From NCBI GenBank assembly GCA_946886185.1, contig CAMPIC010000028.1, forward strand, positions 1-12,629: 12,629 nucleotides of DNA, written 5' to 3'. Below, piece after piece: positions 5,270 through 12,532 of the stretch (the first letter of the stretch is position 1; each line of letters opens with the position of its first letter). The notes below the pieces were generated by a model. It was not told the origin of the DNA and made no database searches. It worked only from the letters and a program-made list of their open reading frames with translations. The position numbers were made by a program, and so were the translations under genes. This stretch comes from an uncultured bacterium. Lineage in GTDB: Bacteria; Eisenbacteria; RBG-16-71-46; CAIMUX01.

Positions 5270-8140
5270 TCAATCGATCGTCGATACCCAGAGGTCCCGG
5301 CTGACTTGGTGGATCGTGGCCACCACCCGACTGCCGTTGGGAGAAATGTCCGCGTCGCTCCAGTTCAACAAGTTACCGGCGGGAAGTTGAACCATCAATT
5401 CAGCTTCCCCGCCTCGAACTGGGATGCGTATGACTTCGGCTTCCTCCACCATTCCGCGCTCGCCGACCGGTTCGGCGCGCGCGGCGTAGACCCAGCTCCC
5501 GTCGTCAGACCATCCGATCGGCGCGGCCGCGCCGTCATACAGGTTCGTTTCCGTCCCCTCGATCAAGTCGACCAACCACACCGCCACGTTCTTTACCCCG
5601 TTGCGGTTTCCGGCCAATGCCATCCACCTACCGTCCGGGGAGATGGCGGATTGGAAGGCTGTTCCTCGGGATTCATCGAGAAGGGTTCGCTCGGCTTCCG
5701 TAGCGGATTCCATCGACCGATAGTCGCGATTCGCGGTGGAAATCGGTTGGTACCGAAGGTGCTCCGAGGGATACCAGTAGACATATCCATGGCACCGCTC
5801 GTTCGACAGGACCCGAGTCGCGCCGCTCGACAGATCCACGACCGAGAGTAGTTGACTCTTCGTAGACCGATACGCAATGGAGCGCCCGTCGGGCGACCAG
5901 GCGATCCACACGGAGGGATCATCGATCTTCGTCGCGGAGGTGGCCGTGTCCAAAGACAGCACCTCGATACCCACGTCGGGCTCACTGCAGTCCGTCACCG
6001 CAACGTTTCGCCCATCCGGAGAGATCCGTGGGTGCCACAGCCCTCTATCCACGCGCAAGGCTCGCCGCGTCCAATTCTGGCCGCGACGTTCCAGGGACCA
6101 CAGCATGCTCGTCGAGGCCCCCGTCAAAGACATGATTTTCGAACCAGAATGAAATGGAACGATTTCGGAGGTGCCACCGGTTAACTCCGCGATCGCGGAA
6201 TCGGCGTCGAGTTCGCCATCTGGACCTCGGACGATCTGCACTCGCCGCAGAACGGAAGGTTCATCTCCCGACAAGTACAAGACCGCATCTCCACCAGGGG
6301 ACCAATGAATGCAGCGGCTGACTATCGACAGCCGCTGGATGGGTGTGCCGATGCGGTCAGTGATCCAGCACGCGGGTCCACCGTCGGAGGCGGTGCCGTA
6401 GACGAGCAACTCCGGTCCGGTCGGAGAACACTGAATGTTGGTGATGAACTTTATATCAGGATCCAATGGGTAGGACGTCGTGTCCGACGAGGTCGCTTCC
6501 AAAAGCACCAGCCGATCTGTGCCGAACTCGCTCGGCGCCAGGATCGAACCGACGACTCCGTCGCCGTCGTCAGTCCAGTCGAACGCGTGAAAATTGGCGA
6601 TGCCAATCCGAGTCGACACTCGAGACTCGACATCGACAAGGTAGGTGGCGGCGCTTTGCGCAAGAATGGTCCTGCCATCGGGGGACCAAATGACCGTGGA
6701 GAGGTCCGGGATTCGGAACAACTCGATCTCGATACCGGTGTTCAAATCCAGAAGAACGAGCGCTCCCCAGGTCGTCGCGTACGCAACCGTTCGATCGTCG
6801 GGAGAGAGATCGAACGAAAACACGCTGCCGTTCGTGGTCAGTTTGCGAAGCGGGTCATTCTCGGTCTGTCCTCCACTTTGCGAGCGAAACAACGCCAGGA
6901 GCAGGAACAGAGCTGCTGTGGCGGCGAGAACTCGGAGCAGGCGCTGGCGCATCGTGACTCCGATCAGGCGTGAACGGAGGGTCGCCGATACGACGCGATC
7001 CAGGGCTTCTTCTCGGGAGATCCGCTCCAGCTCATCGCGAACTTCGGAAACGCGCGCTACCCTGTGGACTGGGTCTTTGACGAGGCACTTCCGCACGATT
7101 CGCAGGATCGCCGCGGACATTCGATCGTTCAGCGGAGGCCAGTTCGGCTCCGATTCGAGAGTCCTCGACATCCTCTCGGCGCCCGTCTGTCCGGGAAATG
7201 CGGGGCTGCCGGTCAGACACTCGTACAACAGGCAACCGAATGACCACAGGTCAGTCTGCGGCCCGATCTCTCCACCTCGGATCTGTTCCGGACTCATATA
7301 GCCCGGACTGCCGAGGATGGAGCCCGGAATCGTTTCCGAACCGGATGTGTGGATCGCGTGAGGACCGTAAAACCCGAGCGAGCCGACACCGCGAACAGGC
7401 TCATGATCGCGAGAAGATGTCGATTCCAGCTCCCGTCGTTGCTCATCTCTCTCCGATTCCTCCGCGGCGCCGTCGGGCGGATCGTCCTTCATCTTCGCCA
7501 GGCCGAAGTCCAGGACCTTGACGTTTCCCTCCTTGGTCAAGATCACATTGGCCGGTTTTAGATCGCGATGGATGATTCCACGCTCGTGCGCAGCTTCCAG
7601 AGCAGAGATGATCTGGCTGGCGATGCGTAGGACGTCGGCAGCACTCAGTCCTCCGGCACCCGGCCGAGCAAGCCTTGACGCCAGCCCCTCACCGGGCACC
7701 CACTCCATGGTCAGGAAAGGAACGTCGTCTACCTGTTCGAGGCTGAACACGGTCGCGATGTGCGGATGGCTGAGGCTGGCGAGAATCTTCGCTTCGCGTC
7801 GAAAGCGCGCGAGTCGTTGCGGGTCGTACCCCAATCGCCAGGGCAGCATCTTCAGCGCGACGCGCCGGTGCAGGGAGGGATCTTCGGCCAGGAAGACTCT
7901 CCCCATTCCACCGCGGCCCAACTCGCCGAGGATGCGGTAACGACCGACTCGTTCCGGCGTCGCTCCACCAGCCTGCGGCATTGGCGGCGGCGGATGCTGC
8001 ACATAGACCTCGAGCAGTGACGCGACTTCGGAGCGGAGCGCATCATCCCCATCGCAGACGCGATCGAGGAAGGCCGGCCACTGCTCGGGAGCGAGCGCGA
8101 TCGCATCGTTGAAGACCTCGGCGGCGGATGGCTGCGGCAC
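5270..8140 (-). CDS. Transmembrane Ser/Thr protein kinase with C-terminal PD40/TolB-like beta-propeller
   Basis: 956 residues from GTG at 8140, with AGGGGA upstream at a normal distance. Residues 1-50 carry the tract [20 protein letters not shown] seen at the start of many kinases of this type. The kinase domain (about 68-375) has the Gly loop GRGGMG (75-80), K97, E116, HRDLKPAN (catalytic D193, N198), DFG (D211) and SPEQ (283-286), so all key residues are present and it is an RD kinase. The activation loop is unusually long: 74 residues from D211 to E285, with a charged insert. A transmembrane helix lies at about 401-419 ([18 protein letters not shown]). About ten SPDGR-type repeats from 430 to the end form one or two extracytoplasmic propellers, a plausible sensor. 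The sigma factor at 2556-3155 is a candidate substrate by family association, though a kelch gene now separates them. Confidence 0.93.
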   Translation of the reverse strand: MPQPSAAEVFNDAIALAPEQWPAFLDRVCDGDDALRSEVASLLEVYVQHPPPPMPQAGGATPERVGRYRILGELGRGGMGRVFLAEDPSLHRRVALKMLPWRLGYDPQRLARFRREAKILASLSHPHIATVFSLEQVDDVPFLTMEWVPGEGLASRLARPGAGGLSAADVLRIASQIISALEAAHERGIIHRDLKPANVILTKEGNVKVLDFGLAKMKDDPPDGAAEESERDEQRRELESTSSRDHEPVRGVGSLGFYGPHAIHTSGSETIPGSILGSPGYMSPEQIRGGEIGPQTDLWSFGCLLYECLTGSPAFPGQTGAERMSRTLESEPNWPPLNDRMSAAILRIVRKCLVKDPVHRVARVSEVRDELERISREEALDRVVSATLRSRLIGVTMRQRLLRVLAATAALFLLLALFRSQSGGQTENDPLRKLTTNGSVFSFDLSPDDRTVAYATTWGALVLLDLNTGIEIELFRIPDLSTVIWSPDGRTILAQSAATYLVDVESRVSTRIGIANFHAFDWTDDGDGVVGSILAPSEFGTDRLVLLEATSSDTTSYPLDPDIKFITNIQCSPTGPELLVYGTASDGGPACWITDRIGTPIQRLSIVSRCIHWSPGGDAVLYLSGDEPSVLRRVQIVRGPDGELDADSAIAELTGGTSEIVPFHSGSKIMSLTGASTSMLWSLERRGQNWTRRALRVDRGLWHPRISPDGRNVAVTDCSEPDVGIEVLSLDTATSATKIDDPSVWIAWSPDGRSIAYRSTKSQLLSVVDLSSGATRVLSNERCHGYVYWYPSEHLRYQPISTANRDYRSMESATEAERTLLDESRGTAFQSAISPDGRWMALAGNRNGVKNVAVWLVDLIEGTETNLYDGAAAPIGWSDDGSWVYAARAEPVGERGMVEEAEVIRIPVRGGEAELMVQLPAGNLLNWSDADISPNGSRVVATIHQVSRDLWVSTID

Positions 8141-8246
8141 GGGCCCGTCCCCTGAGTCAATGACCTACGATTCACACAAGCCGGTGGAGCACGGCGATTC
8201 TCACACGGAACCCGGAGCGGGGTCGAGCCGCACCTGCCCGAAACCC

Positions 8247-8276
8247 ATGACAGCCGCCGGGGCGTGGCCGTATAGT
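8247..8276 (+). promoter_or_regulatory. Probable guaA promoter giving a leaderless mRNA
   Basis: ATGACA (8247-8252, five of six to TTGACA) and TATAGT (8271-8276, five of six to TATAAT) are separated by 18 bases. Transcription starting about seven bases after the -10 box would begin at or next to the guaA ATG at 8283. No ribosome site precedes that ATG, which fits a leaderless message. Confidence 0.5.
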
Positions 8277-8282
8277 GCCGCC

Positions 8283-10109
8283 ATGACTCAACACGACACG
8301 ATCGCCGTCCTCGACTTCGGTGGGCAGTACGTCCATCTGATCGCCACCAAAATCCGTTCGCTGGGCGTGCACGCGGAGATCCGGGATCCGGACGATCCGA
8401 TCGAATCGTTCCGCCATTACAAAGGAATCATCCTCTCCGGAAGTCCGTCCCTCAGCGCGTTCGATGATGAGGCGGGGTGGAGCCGGGGCATCCTCGACCT
8501 GGGAATCCCGGTGTTGGGATTCTGCTTCGGGCATCAAGAGATCGCGAAGCATTCGGGCGGGAAAGTCGAGCACACGCGCCGCGAATACGGCGCGGCTACG
8601 TTGCGCATCGTCCACGACTCGCCGATCTTCGCCGGGCTCTCGCGCGAGGAGACGGTATGGATGAGCCACGGGGACACCGTCACCGAGCTTCCGCCCGGAT
8701 TCGTCGAGTTGGGATATTCGACCGGAGGAACGGACCGGACGCACGACCACAGGAACGCGGCGATCGCATCGGAGAGCCTCCGCCACTACGGCCTGCAGTT
8801 CCACCCGGAGGTCGATGACACTCCCGGCGGACTGACGATGCTGCGCAACTTCGCGCTCGAGATCTGCGGCGCGCGCGCGGACTGGCATGTGGGCGATCAG
8901 GTCGAAGAGCGATGCGCGGCGATCCGCGAGCAGGTGCAGGACCGTCACGTCCTCTTGCTCGCCTCGGGAGGCGTGGACTCCACCGTCGCGGCGCTCCTCT
9001 TCCTGCGTGCGCTGGGCGCGGAGCGGCTCCGTCTTCTTCACATCGACAACGGGCTGATGCGCAAGAACGAGAGCGCGGGCGTGGATGCGAAGCTGCGCGA
9101 GCTGGGACTGGGGCCGAGCTTGCGCACCGTCGATGCTTCCGGTGATTTCCTGGCCGCGCTGGAAGGGCTGATCGATCCGGAAGAGAAGCGCAAGGCGATC
9201 GGGGACACCTTCATCGAGGTGTTCGAACGGGAAGCGCGCGCTCTCGATCTCTCCCACGTGATGCTCGGCCAGGGCACCATCTATCCCGACACCATCGAGA
9301 CGGGCGGAACGAAGCGCGCCGATTTGATCAAGACGCACCACAATCGCGTGCCGCTCGTCCAGGAGATGATCGCGCAGGGGCGCGTCATCGAGCCGCTCGC
9401 CGATCTGTACAAGGTCGAGGTGCGGGAGCTGGGCGCCGCCCTGGGACTGGATCCTTCGAGCATCGATCGCCATCCCTTCCCGGGGCCGGGCCTCGGCATT
9501 CGCGTCGCATGCGCGCGCGCGGAAGAAGACTGGGACGAGTTCCGGATTCGGGCGGAAGTGGCGGAGGCGTTGCGCGGCACCGGACTCACGGGATTGCCGC
9601 TTCCGGTGCGCTCGGTCGGCGTGAAAGCCGACCTCCGCAGCTACGAGCATCCGGTTCTCCTGACCGGCCCCGATCCGGGATGGCCCGCGATCACCGAGAT
9701 CGCGATCTCGCTCGCGAAGCGCGTCGATGGGATCAACCGGTGCCTCTACGAGGTGTCGGGGCGCTCCCTCACGCAAGCGCGCGTGGTCCCCGCCACCATC
9801 ACCCGCGAACGCCTCTCCCTCCTGCGAGAGCTGGATGCGATCGTGATGGGAACGCTCGAACGCCACGGGATGATGAAGATCGTGTGGCAGTGTCCGACGG
9901 TGCTGGTGCCGGTTTCGCTGGACGGGAAGGGACGCGAGCTCGTGGTGGTGCGTCCGGTGCTCTCCGAGCGCGGCATGACCGCGCGACCCGCGGAGCTCCC
10001 CGCCGAATGCATCCGCGAAATCGCACAAAAGATCTCCAGCTTCGAACCGGTGAGCGCCGTCGCGCTCGACGTCACCACGAAACCGCCGGCCACGATCGAG
10101 TGGGAGTGA
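8283..10109 (+). CDS. guaA: GMP synthase (glutamine-hydrolysing), long form
   Basis: 608 residues. It catalyses XMP + ATP + glutamine to GMP, the last step of guanine nucleotide synthesis, in the cytoplasm. The class I amidotransferase domain (about 5-200) has GFCFGHQ with nucleophile C81 and HPE with H174 and E176. The ATP pyrophosphatase domain has the SGGVDS loop (228-233), TIYPDTIETGG and HHNRVPLVQEM. The C-terminal part contains HPFPGPGLGIRV, LPVRSVGV (from 440) and TTKPPATIEWE at the very end. E. coli GuaA has 525 residues. The extra length lies between LPVRSVGV and the C-terminus, where this protein resembles the eukaryotic enzyme with a duplicated dimerisation domain. The start at 8283 fits the family N-terminus (TIAVLDFGGQY); upstream in-frame codons have no family match. 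The ACT gene follows after 34 bases, probably in the same transcript. Confidence 0.97.
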   Translation: MTQHDTIAVLDFGGQYVHLIATKIRSLGVHAEIRDPDDPIESFRHYKGIILSGSPSLSAFDDEAGWSRGILDLGIPVLGFCFGHQEIAKHSGGKVEHTRREYGAATLRIVHDSPIFAGLSREETVWMSHGDTVTELPPGFVELGYSTGGTDRTHDHRNAAIASESLRHYGLQFHPEVDDTPGGLTMLRNFALEICGARADWHVGDQVEERCAAIREQVQDRHVLLLASGGVDSTVAALLFLRALGAERLRLLHIDNGLMRKNESAGVDAKLRELGLGPSLRTVDASGDFLAALEGLIDPEEKRKAIGDTFIEVFEREARALDLSHVMLGQGTIYPDTIETGGTKRADLIKTHHNRVPLVQEMIAQGRVIEPLADLYKVEVRELGAALGLDPSSIDRHPFPGPGLGIRVACARAEEDWDEFRIRAEVAEALRGTGLTGLPLPVRSVGVKADLRSYEHPVLLTGPDPGWPAITEIAISLAKRVDGINRCLYEVSGRSLTQARVVPATITRERLSLLRELDAIVMGTLERHGMMKIVWQCPTVLVPVSLDGKGRELVVVRPVLSERGMTARPAELPAECIREIAQKISSFEPVSAVALDVTTKPPATIEWE

Positions 10110-10143
10110 TCGCTTCGATCGAGATCCGAAAGCGAGGCCCTTC

Positions 10144-10695
10144 ATGAATACATCGATCGTGCTCACCGTGATCGCGGAGGACCGGCCGGGACTGGTCGAG
10201 CTCCTCGCGCAGACGGTGAATCAGCATGGCGCGAACTGGTTGGAGAGCCGGTTGGCGCGGCTCGCGGGCAAGTTCGCGGGAGTCGTCCTCCTGGAAGCGC
10301 CCAGCGACCAGGTCGACGCAATGCTCGCGGATCTGGATGGATTGACGGAGCGCGGACTTCGCGTGCACGCGGAGCGGACCGGCGAAGAGGACGACCCCGC
10401 CGCGGGACTTCCTCGTCTGGATCTGGAGCTGGTCGGGCACGATCGCCCCGGAATCGTGCGCGCCGTTTCGGAAGCGTTGGCCCGCGCGCGCGTCAACGTG
10501 GATCGTCTCTCGACGGAGCGCACGAACGCGCCGATGAGCGGCGAGCGGCTCTTCCGCGCCACCGCGCAACTTCGATTGCCCGCGGATCTGGACGCGGCGC
10601 AGCTTCGCCGGCAGCTCGAAGCAATCGCGGCTGATCTGGTCGTGGATCTGAGCTTGATCGAGCCTGGGGTCAGTCCCGCGACGAGGGGAGCGTGA
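10144..10695 (+). CDS. Double-ACT-domain protein, GcvR-like regulator
   Basis: 183 residues with two ACT domains: about 4-78, with the glycine-type loop DRPG at 13-16, and about 92-165, with DRPG at 100-103. The arrangement matches GcvR and related glycine cleavage regulators, in which paired ACT domains bind a small ligand, usually an amino acid. There is no DNA-binding or catalytic domain, so it would act through a partner protein. GCGAGG lies upstream of ATG 10144 at a usable distance. It follows guaA after 34 bases. Glycine and one-carbon supply feed purine synthesis, so a link to guaA is reasonable but is inference. Its last 26 bases overlap the convergent YhbY gene. The ligand is unknown. 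Confidence 0.85.
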   Translation: MNTSIVLTVIAEDRPGLVELLAQTVNQHGANWLESRLARLAGKFAGVVLLEAPSDQVDAMLADLDGLTERGLRVHAERTGEEDDPAAGLPRLDLELVGHDRPGIVRAVSEALARARVNVDRLSTERTNAPMSGERLFRATAQLRLPADLDAAQLRRQLEAIAADLVVDLSLIEPGVSPATRGA

Positions 10696-10975
10696 TTCGC
10701 GGAGATTCCGGATCCGGCCGATAGAGCAGGATCGTGCCTCCGACCATGCCGACTACGGCGGAGGCGGTGGCCTCCCCGAGCTCCGAAACGAACGACTTTC
10801 TCTCCGCGGCGCTCGCTTCCAAAATCTTGATCTTGATGAGCTCGCTGCCGGAATGCGCTTCGTCGATAGATCGCAGAATGCCCGGGGTGAGTCCTTCTCG
10901 TCCGACCCAGACCACCGGTTTCAGCGCGTTGCCGAGGCTTCTGAGGAATCGCCGATCTTTTCCTGAAAGGTCCAT
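10670..10975 (-). CDS. yhbY: YhbY/CRS1-CRM family RNA-binding protein
   Basis: 101 residues from ATG at 10975. A GTG five codons upstream is possible, but the family normally begins as here with a short lead and LSGKDRRFLRSL. The single CRM domain fills the protein: KPVVWVGREGL with the GxxG loop GREG at 25-28, then ELIKIKIL, then VVGMVGGTILLYRP near the end. In E. coli the homologue associates with the pre-50S ribosomal particle, so a role in large-subunit assembly is the best guess. Length is normal. It is convergent with the ACT gene, and their 3' ends overlap by 26 bases. No clear ribosome site or promoter is visible. Confidence 0.9.
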   Translation of the reverse strand: MDLSGKDRRFLRSLGNALKPVVWVGREGLTPGILRSIDEAHSGSELIKIKILEASAAERKSFVSELGEATASAVVGMVGGTILLYRPDPESPRITLPSSRD

Positions 10976-11105
10976 GGCGCAGGGTACCACATCGAATCCG
11001 TGACGATCTGGCGAGTCGAACCGGAGCGCGACCTCGTCCCCGGGCAGCGAGCCGACGTGATGGAAGGGTCTCCAGAATCGGATGGCGCTTCGTCCGACTC
11101 AACCC

Positions 11106-11155
11106 TCATTGGACACGCGAGACGTTGTCGTCATTGGACGAGCGAGACGCTGCCC
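11106..11155. repeat. Imperfect 25-bp tandem duplication over a gene end
   Basis: 11106-11130 and 11131-11155 match at 20 of 25 positions by eye; both begin TCATTGGAC. The second copy contains the stop codon and last codons of the minus-strand gene at 11131 (VSLVQ-stop). The first would read VSRVQ-stop, in another frame relative to the gene. It looks like an old duplication of the gene tail. Confidence 0.6.
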
Positions 11156-12054
11156 CAGGCGTATGGGCGGTAGATCGAATACAGATCCGCGGCCGAGAAG
11201 TGGAGCTCTTCTCCTTCCCGCAGCCCGATCCCCTGGAGATCGAAGAGGAATTGATCGGGAAGCGAGCCCCGAGGCCAGATTGCGCCGACCGGAATCGACG
11301 CTTCGAATGCCAGCCATCCAGGATCGGCGGAGCCGGGAAGCTTGACGAAGCCGGCGGCGACCGAGCTTCCCACCGGCGTCATGGAAACGAGGTCATAGCC
11401 CCGGAAGGAGAGCTTCCACACCGCCGTCTCGCTGGCGGTCATTGCTCCGATGAAGAGCTGCGTCTGCGATCCGTCGAGAAACGTCGATCGACGATCGGAC
11501 TCCGCGAACGAAAGCAAGATTCCGGATCCCGTGCGAAGCGATTCGGGATCGGCGGGCTCCGGAGCGACCTCGAGACGCACGCGCGCGCACACCAGGATGC
11601 GATCGCGCAGGTTCAACCATCGGAAAGACTCGGCCGGATACGCGTTCCGCAGCGGAAGCGACGAGGCATGGTCCGTCCATTCGGAAGCGTCCCCATCGAT
11701 CGTGATCTCCGGAACCGAGCCGCCGCTTTCTCGGGATTTCTGCGAGGAGACTGCGCTCCGCAAGATCGCGGACCCTGCCACTGGAAGCGCCTCCGCGCGC
11801 GGCGCCTCGAGAAAGTGCTCGAGGACGAACACATCGCGCTGCTCGTTCGCGAAGACGACCGAGTCCCCTTGCACGCAGATCGCCTCCGCCTGCCGCGCCC
11901 AGATCCGCGTGGTCCGAGCAGGCCGTCCTTCCAGCTGCCGCGCGGGATAAACGGAGATTCCGGAGTAGGTGAGCAAGAGCACGGCGTCATGGCGAGGATC
12001 GTAGGTCGCGCCCGTGACCTGCTCGCCTCCGAGATCCAACCTCCCGATTGTCTC
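11131..12054 (-). CDS. Propeller plus CBM9-like domain protein, 5' end missing
   Basis: The last 307 residues of a longer protein. The N-terminal part visible here (ETIGRLDLGG, then VTGATYDPRHDAVLLLTYSG, then AEAICVQGDSVVFANEQRDV) looks like the final blades of a beta-propeller of the extracytoplasmic esterase/phytase-like type. After a Ser-rich linker, a domain beginning EITIDGDASEWTDH and continuing FRWLNLRDRILVCARVRLEV resembles CBM9-like/DOMON sandwich domains, which start with an IDGD-x-x-EW motif and often bind sugars. The protein ends YAWGSVSLVQ. Natural sequence stops at about 12054, where the frame continues only as antisense of a dapF fragment on the other strand. The true start and signal peptide are therefore not in this window. 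Exact function is unknown; a secreted or periplasmic location is inferred from the domains. Confidence 0.7.
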   Translation of the reverse strand, partial: ETIGRLDLGGEQVTGATYDPRHDAVLLLTYSGISVYPARQLEGRPARTTRIWARQAEAICVQGDSVVFANEQRDVFVLEHFLEAPRAEALPVAGSAILRSAVSSQKSRESGGSVPEITIDGDASEWTDHASSLPLRNAYPAESFRWLNLRDRILVCARVRLEVAPEPADPESLRTGSGILLSFAESDRRSTFLDGSQTQLFIGAMTASETAVWKLSFRGYDLVSMTPVGSSVAAGFVKLPGSADPGWLAFEASIPVGAIWPRGSLPDQFLFDLQGIGLREGEELHFSAADLYSIYRPYAWGSVSLVQ

Positions 12055-12070
12055 GGGGACGGTCGCGGAC
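12045..12070. other. Likely chimeric join between two unrelated sequences
   Basis: Coming from the left, a minus-strand propeller gene loses its 5' part here. Coming from the right, a plus-strand dapF lacks its 5' half from the same point. The sequence becomes visibly richer in GC: hand counts of three 60-base lines after the join give 68, 80 and 70 percent, against roughly 60 percent before. A GGGACGGTCG direct repeat (12056-12065 and 12098-12107) lies at the join. An assembly chimera is the simplest reading. Confidence 0.65.
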
Positions 12071-12532
12071 TTCCCGGGCGGGCCGCCCGACGGGCTCGGG
12101 ACGGTCGAGGCCGGCGGGCGCGCCTGGCGGTTCCAGCATGTCTCGATCGGCAACCCGCAGTGCGCGATCCGGGTCGAGAGCCGCGAGGAGCTCGAGGGGC
12201 TCGACCTGGCCGCGACCGGGCCGGCCATCGAGCACGACCCGCAGTTCCCCAACCGCACGAACACGTCGTTCTGGTGCGAGCTGTCGCCGACGCGCATCCG
12301 CGCCCGGATCTTCGAGCGCGGCGTCGGCGAGACGCTGTCCAGCGGCACGGGCGCCTCGGGGGCGGCGGTGGCCCACGTCCTGCGGGGCGGCGACTCCCCG
12401 GTCACCGTCGAGCTCGACGGCGGTCAGCTCGAGGTCGACGTCGACGAGTCGCTGCACGTCGACCTCACCGGCTGGGCCGTTCCCGTCTATCGCGGTACGT
12501 TGAGCGAGGAGCTGCTCAGCGAGCTGCGGTGA
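12056..12532 (+). CDS. dapF: Diaminopimelate epimerase, C-terminal half only
   Basis: About 158 residues matching the second half of DapF, which interconverts LL- and meso-diaminopimelate for lysine and peptidoglycan. Visible motifs are FQHVSIGNPQCAI, then FPNRTNTSFW, then ARIFERGVGETL followed by SSGTGASGAAVAHVL. Full-length DapF has about 270-280 residues, so roughly the first half, with the first catalytic cysteine, is absent. The position of the second catalytic cysteine (normally in ACGTGA) holds serine, codon 12341-12343. An in-frame GTG at 12014 exists but lies in sequence belonging to the other gene. Codon use is strongly G/C-ending and the wording of the motifs is what I associate with GC-rich actinobacteria. 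The stop overlaps the convergent Dsb-like gene by 17 bases. I treat it as foreign to the rest of the window. Confidence 0.8.
   Translation, partial: GTVADFPGGPPDGLGTVEAGGRAWRFQHVSIGNPQCAIRVESREELEGLDLAATGPAIEHDPQFPNRTNTSFWCELSPTRIRARIFERGVGETLSSGTGASGAAVAHVLRGGDSPVTVELDGGQLEVDVDESLHVDLTGWAVPVYRGTLSEELLSELR

Noticed and set aside
8183..8195. 13-base match (CGGTGGAGCACGG) between the kinase-guaA gap and the SEC-C repeats
   Set aside because: No wider similarity around it and no positional logic; several matches of this size are expected in a GC-rich window.
8172..10166. A 664-codon open frame antisense to guaA and kinase leader
   Set aside because: It is a composition shadow of guaA, with an Arg/His-rich product and no domain, while the plus strand has every GuaA motif.
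10976..10990. GTG at 10990 as yhbY start
   Set aside because: It has no ribosome site and adds MVPCA ahead of the normal family N-terminus; the ATG at 10975 fits better, although the start is not settled.
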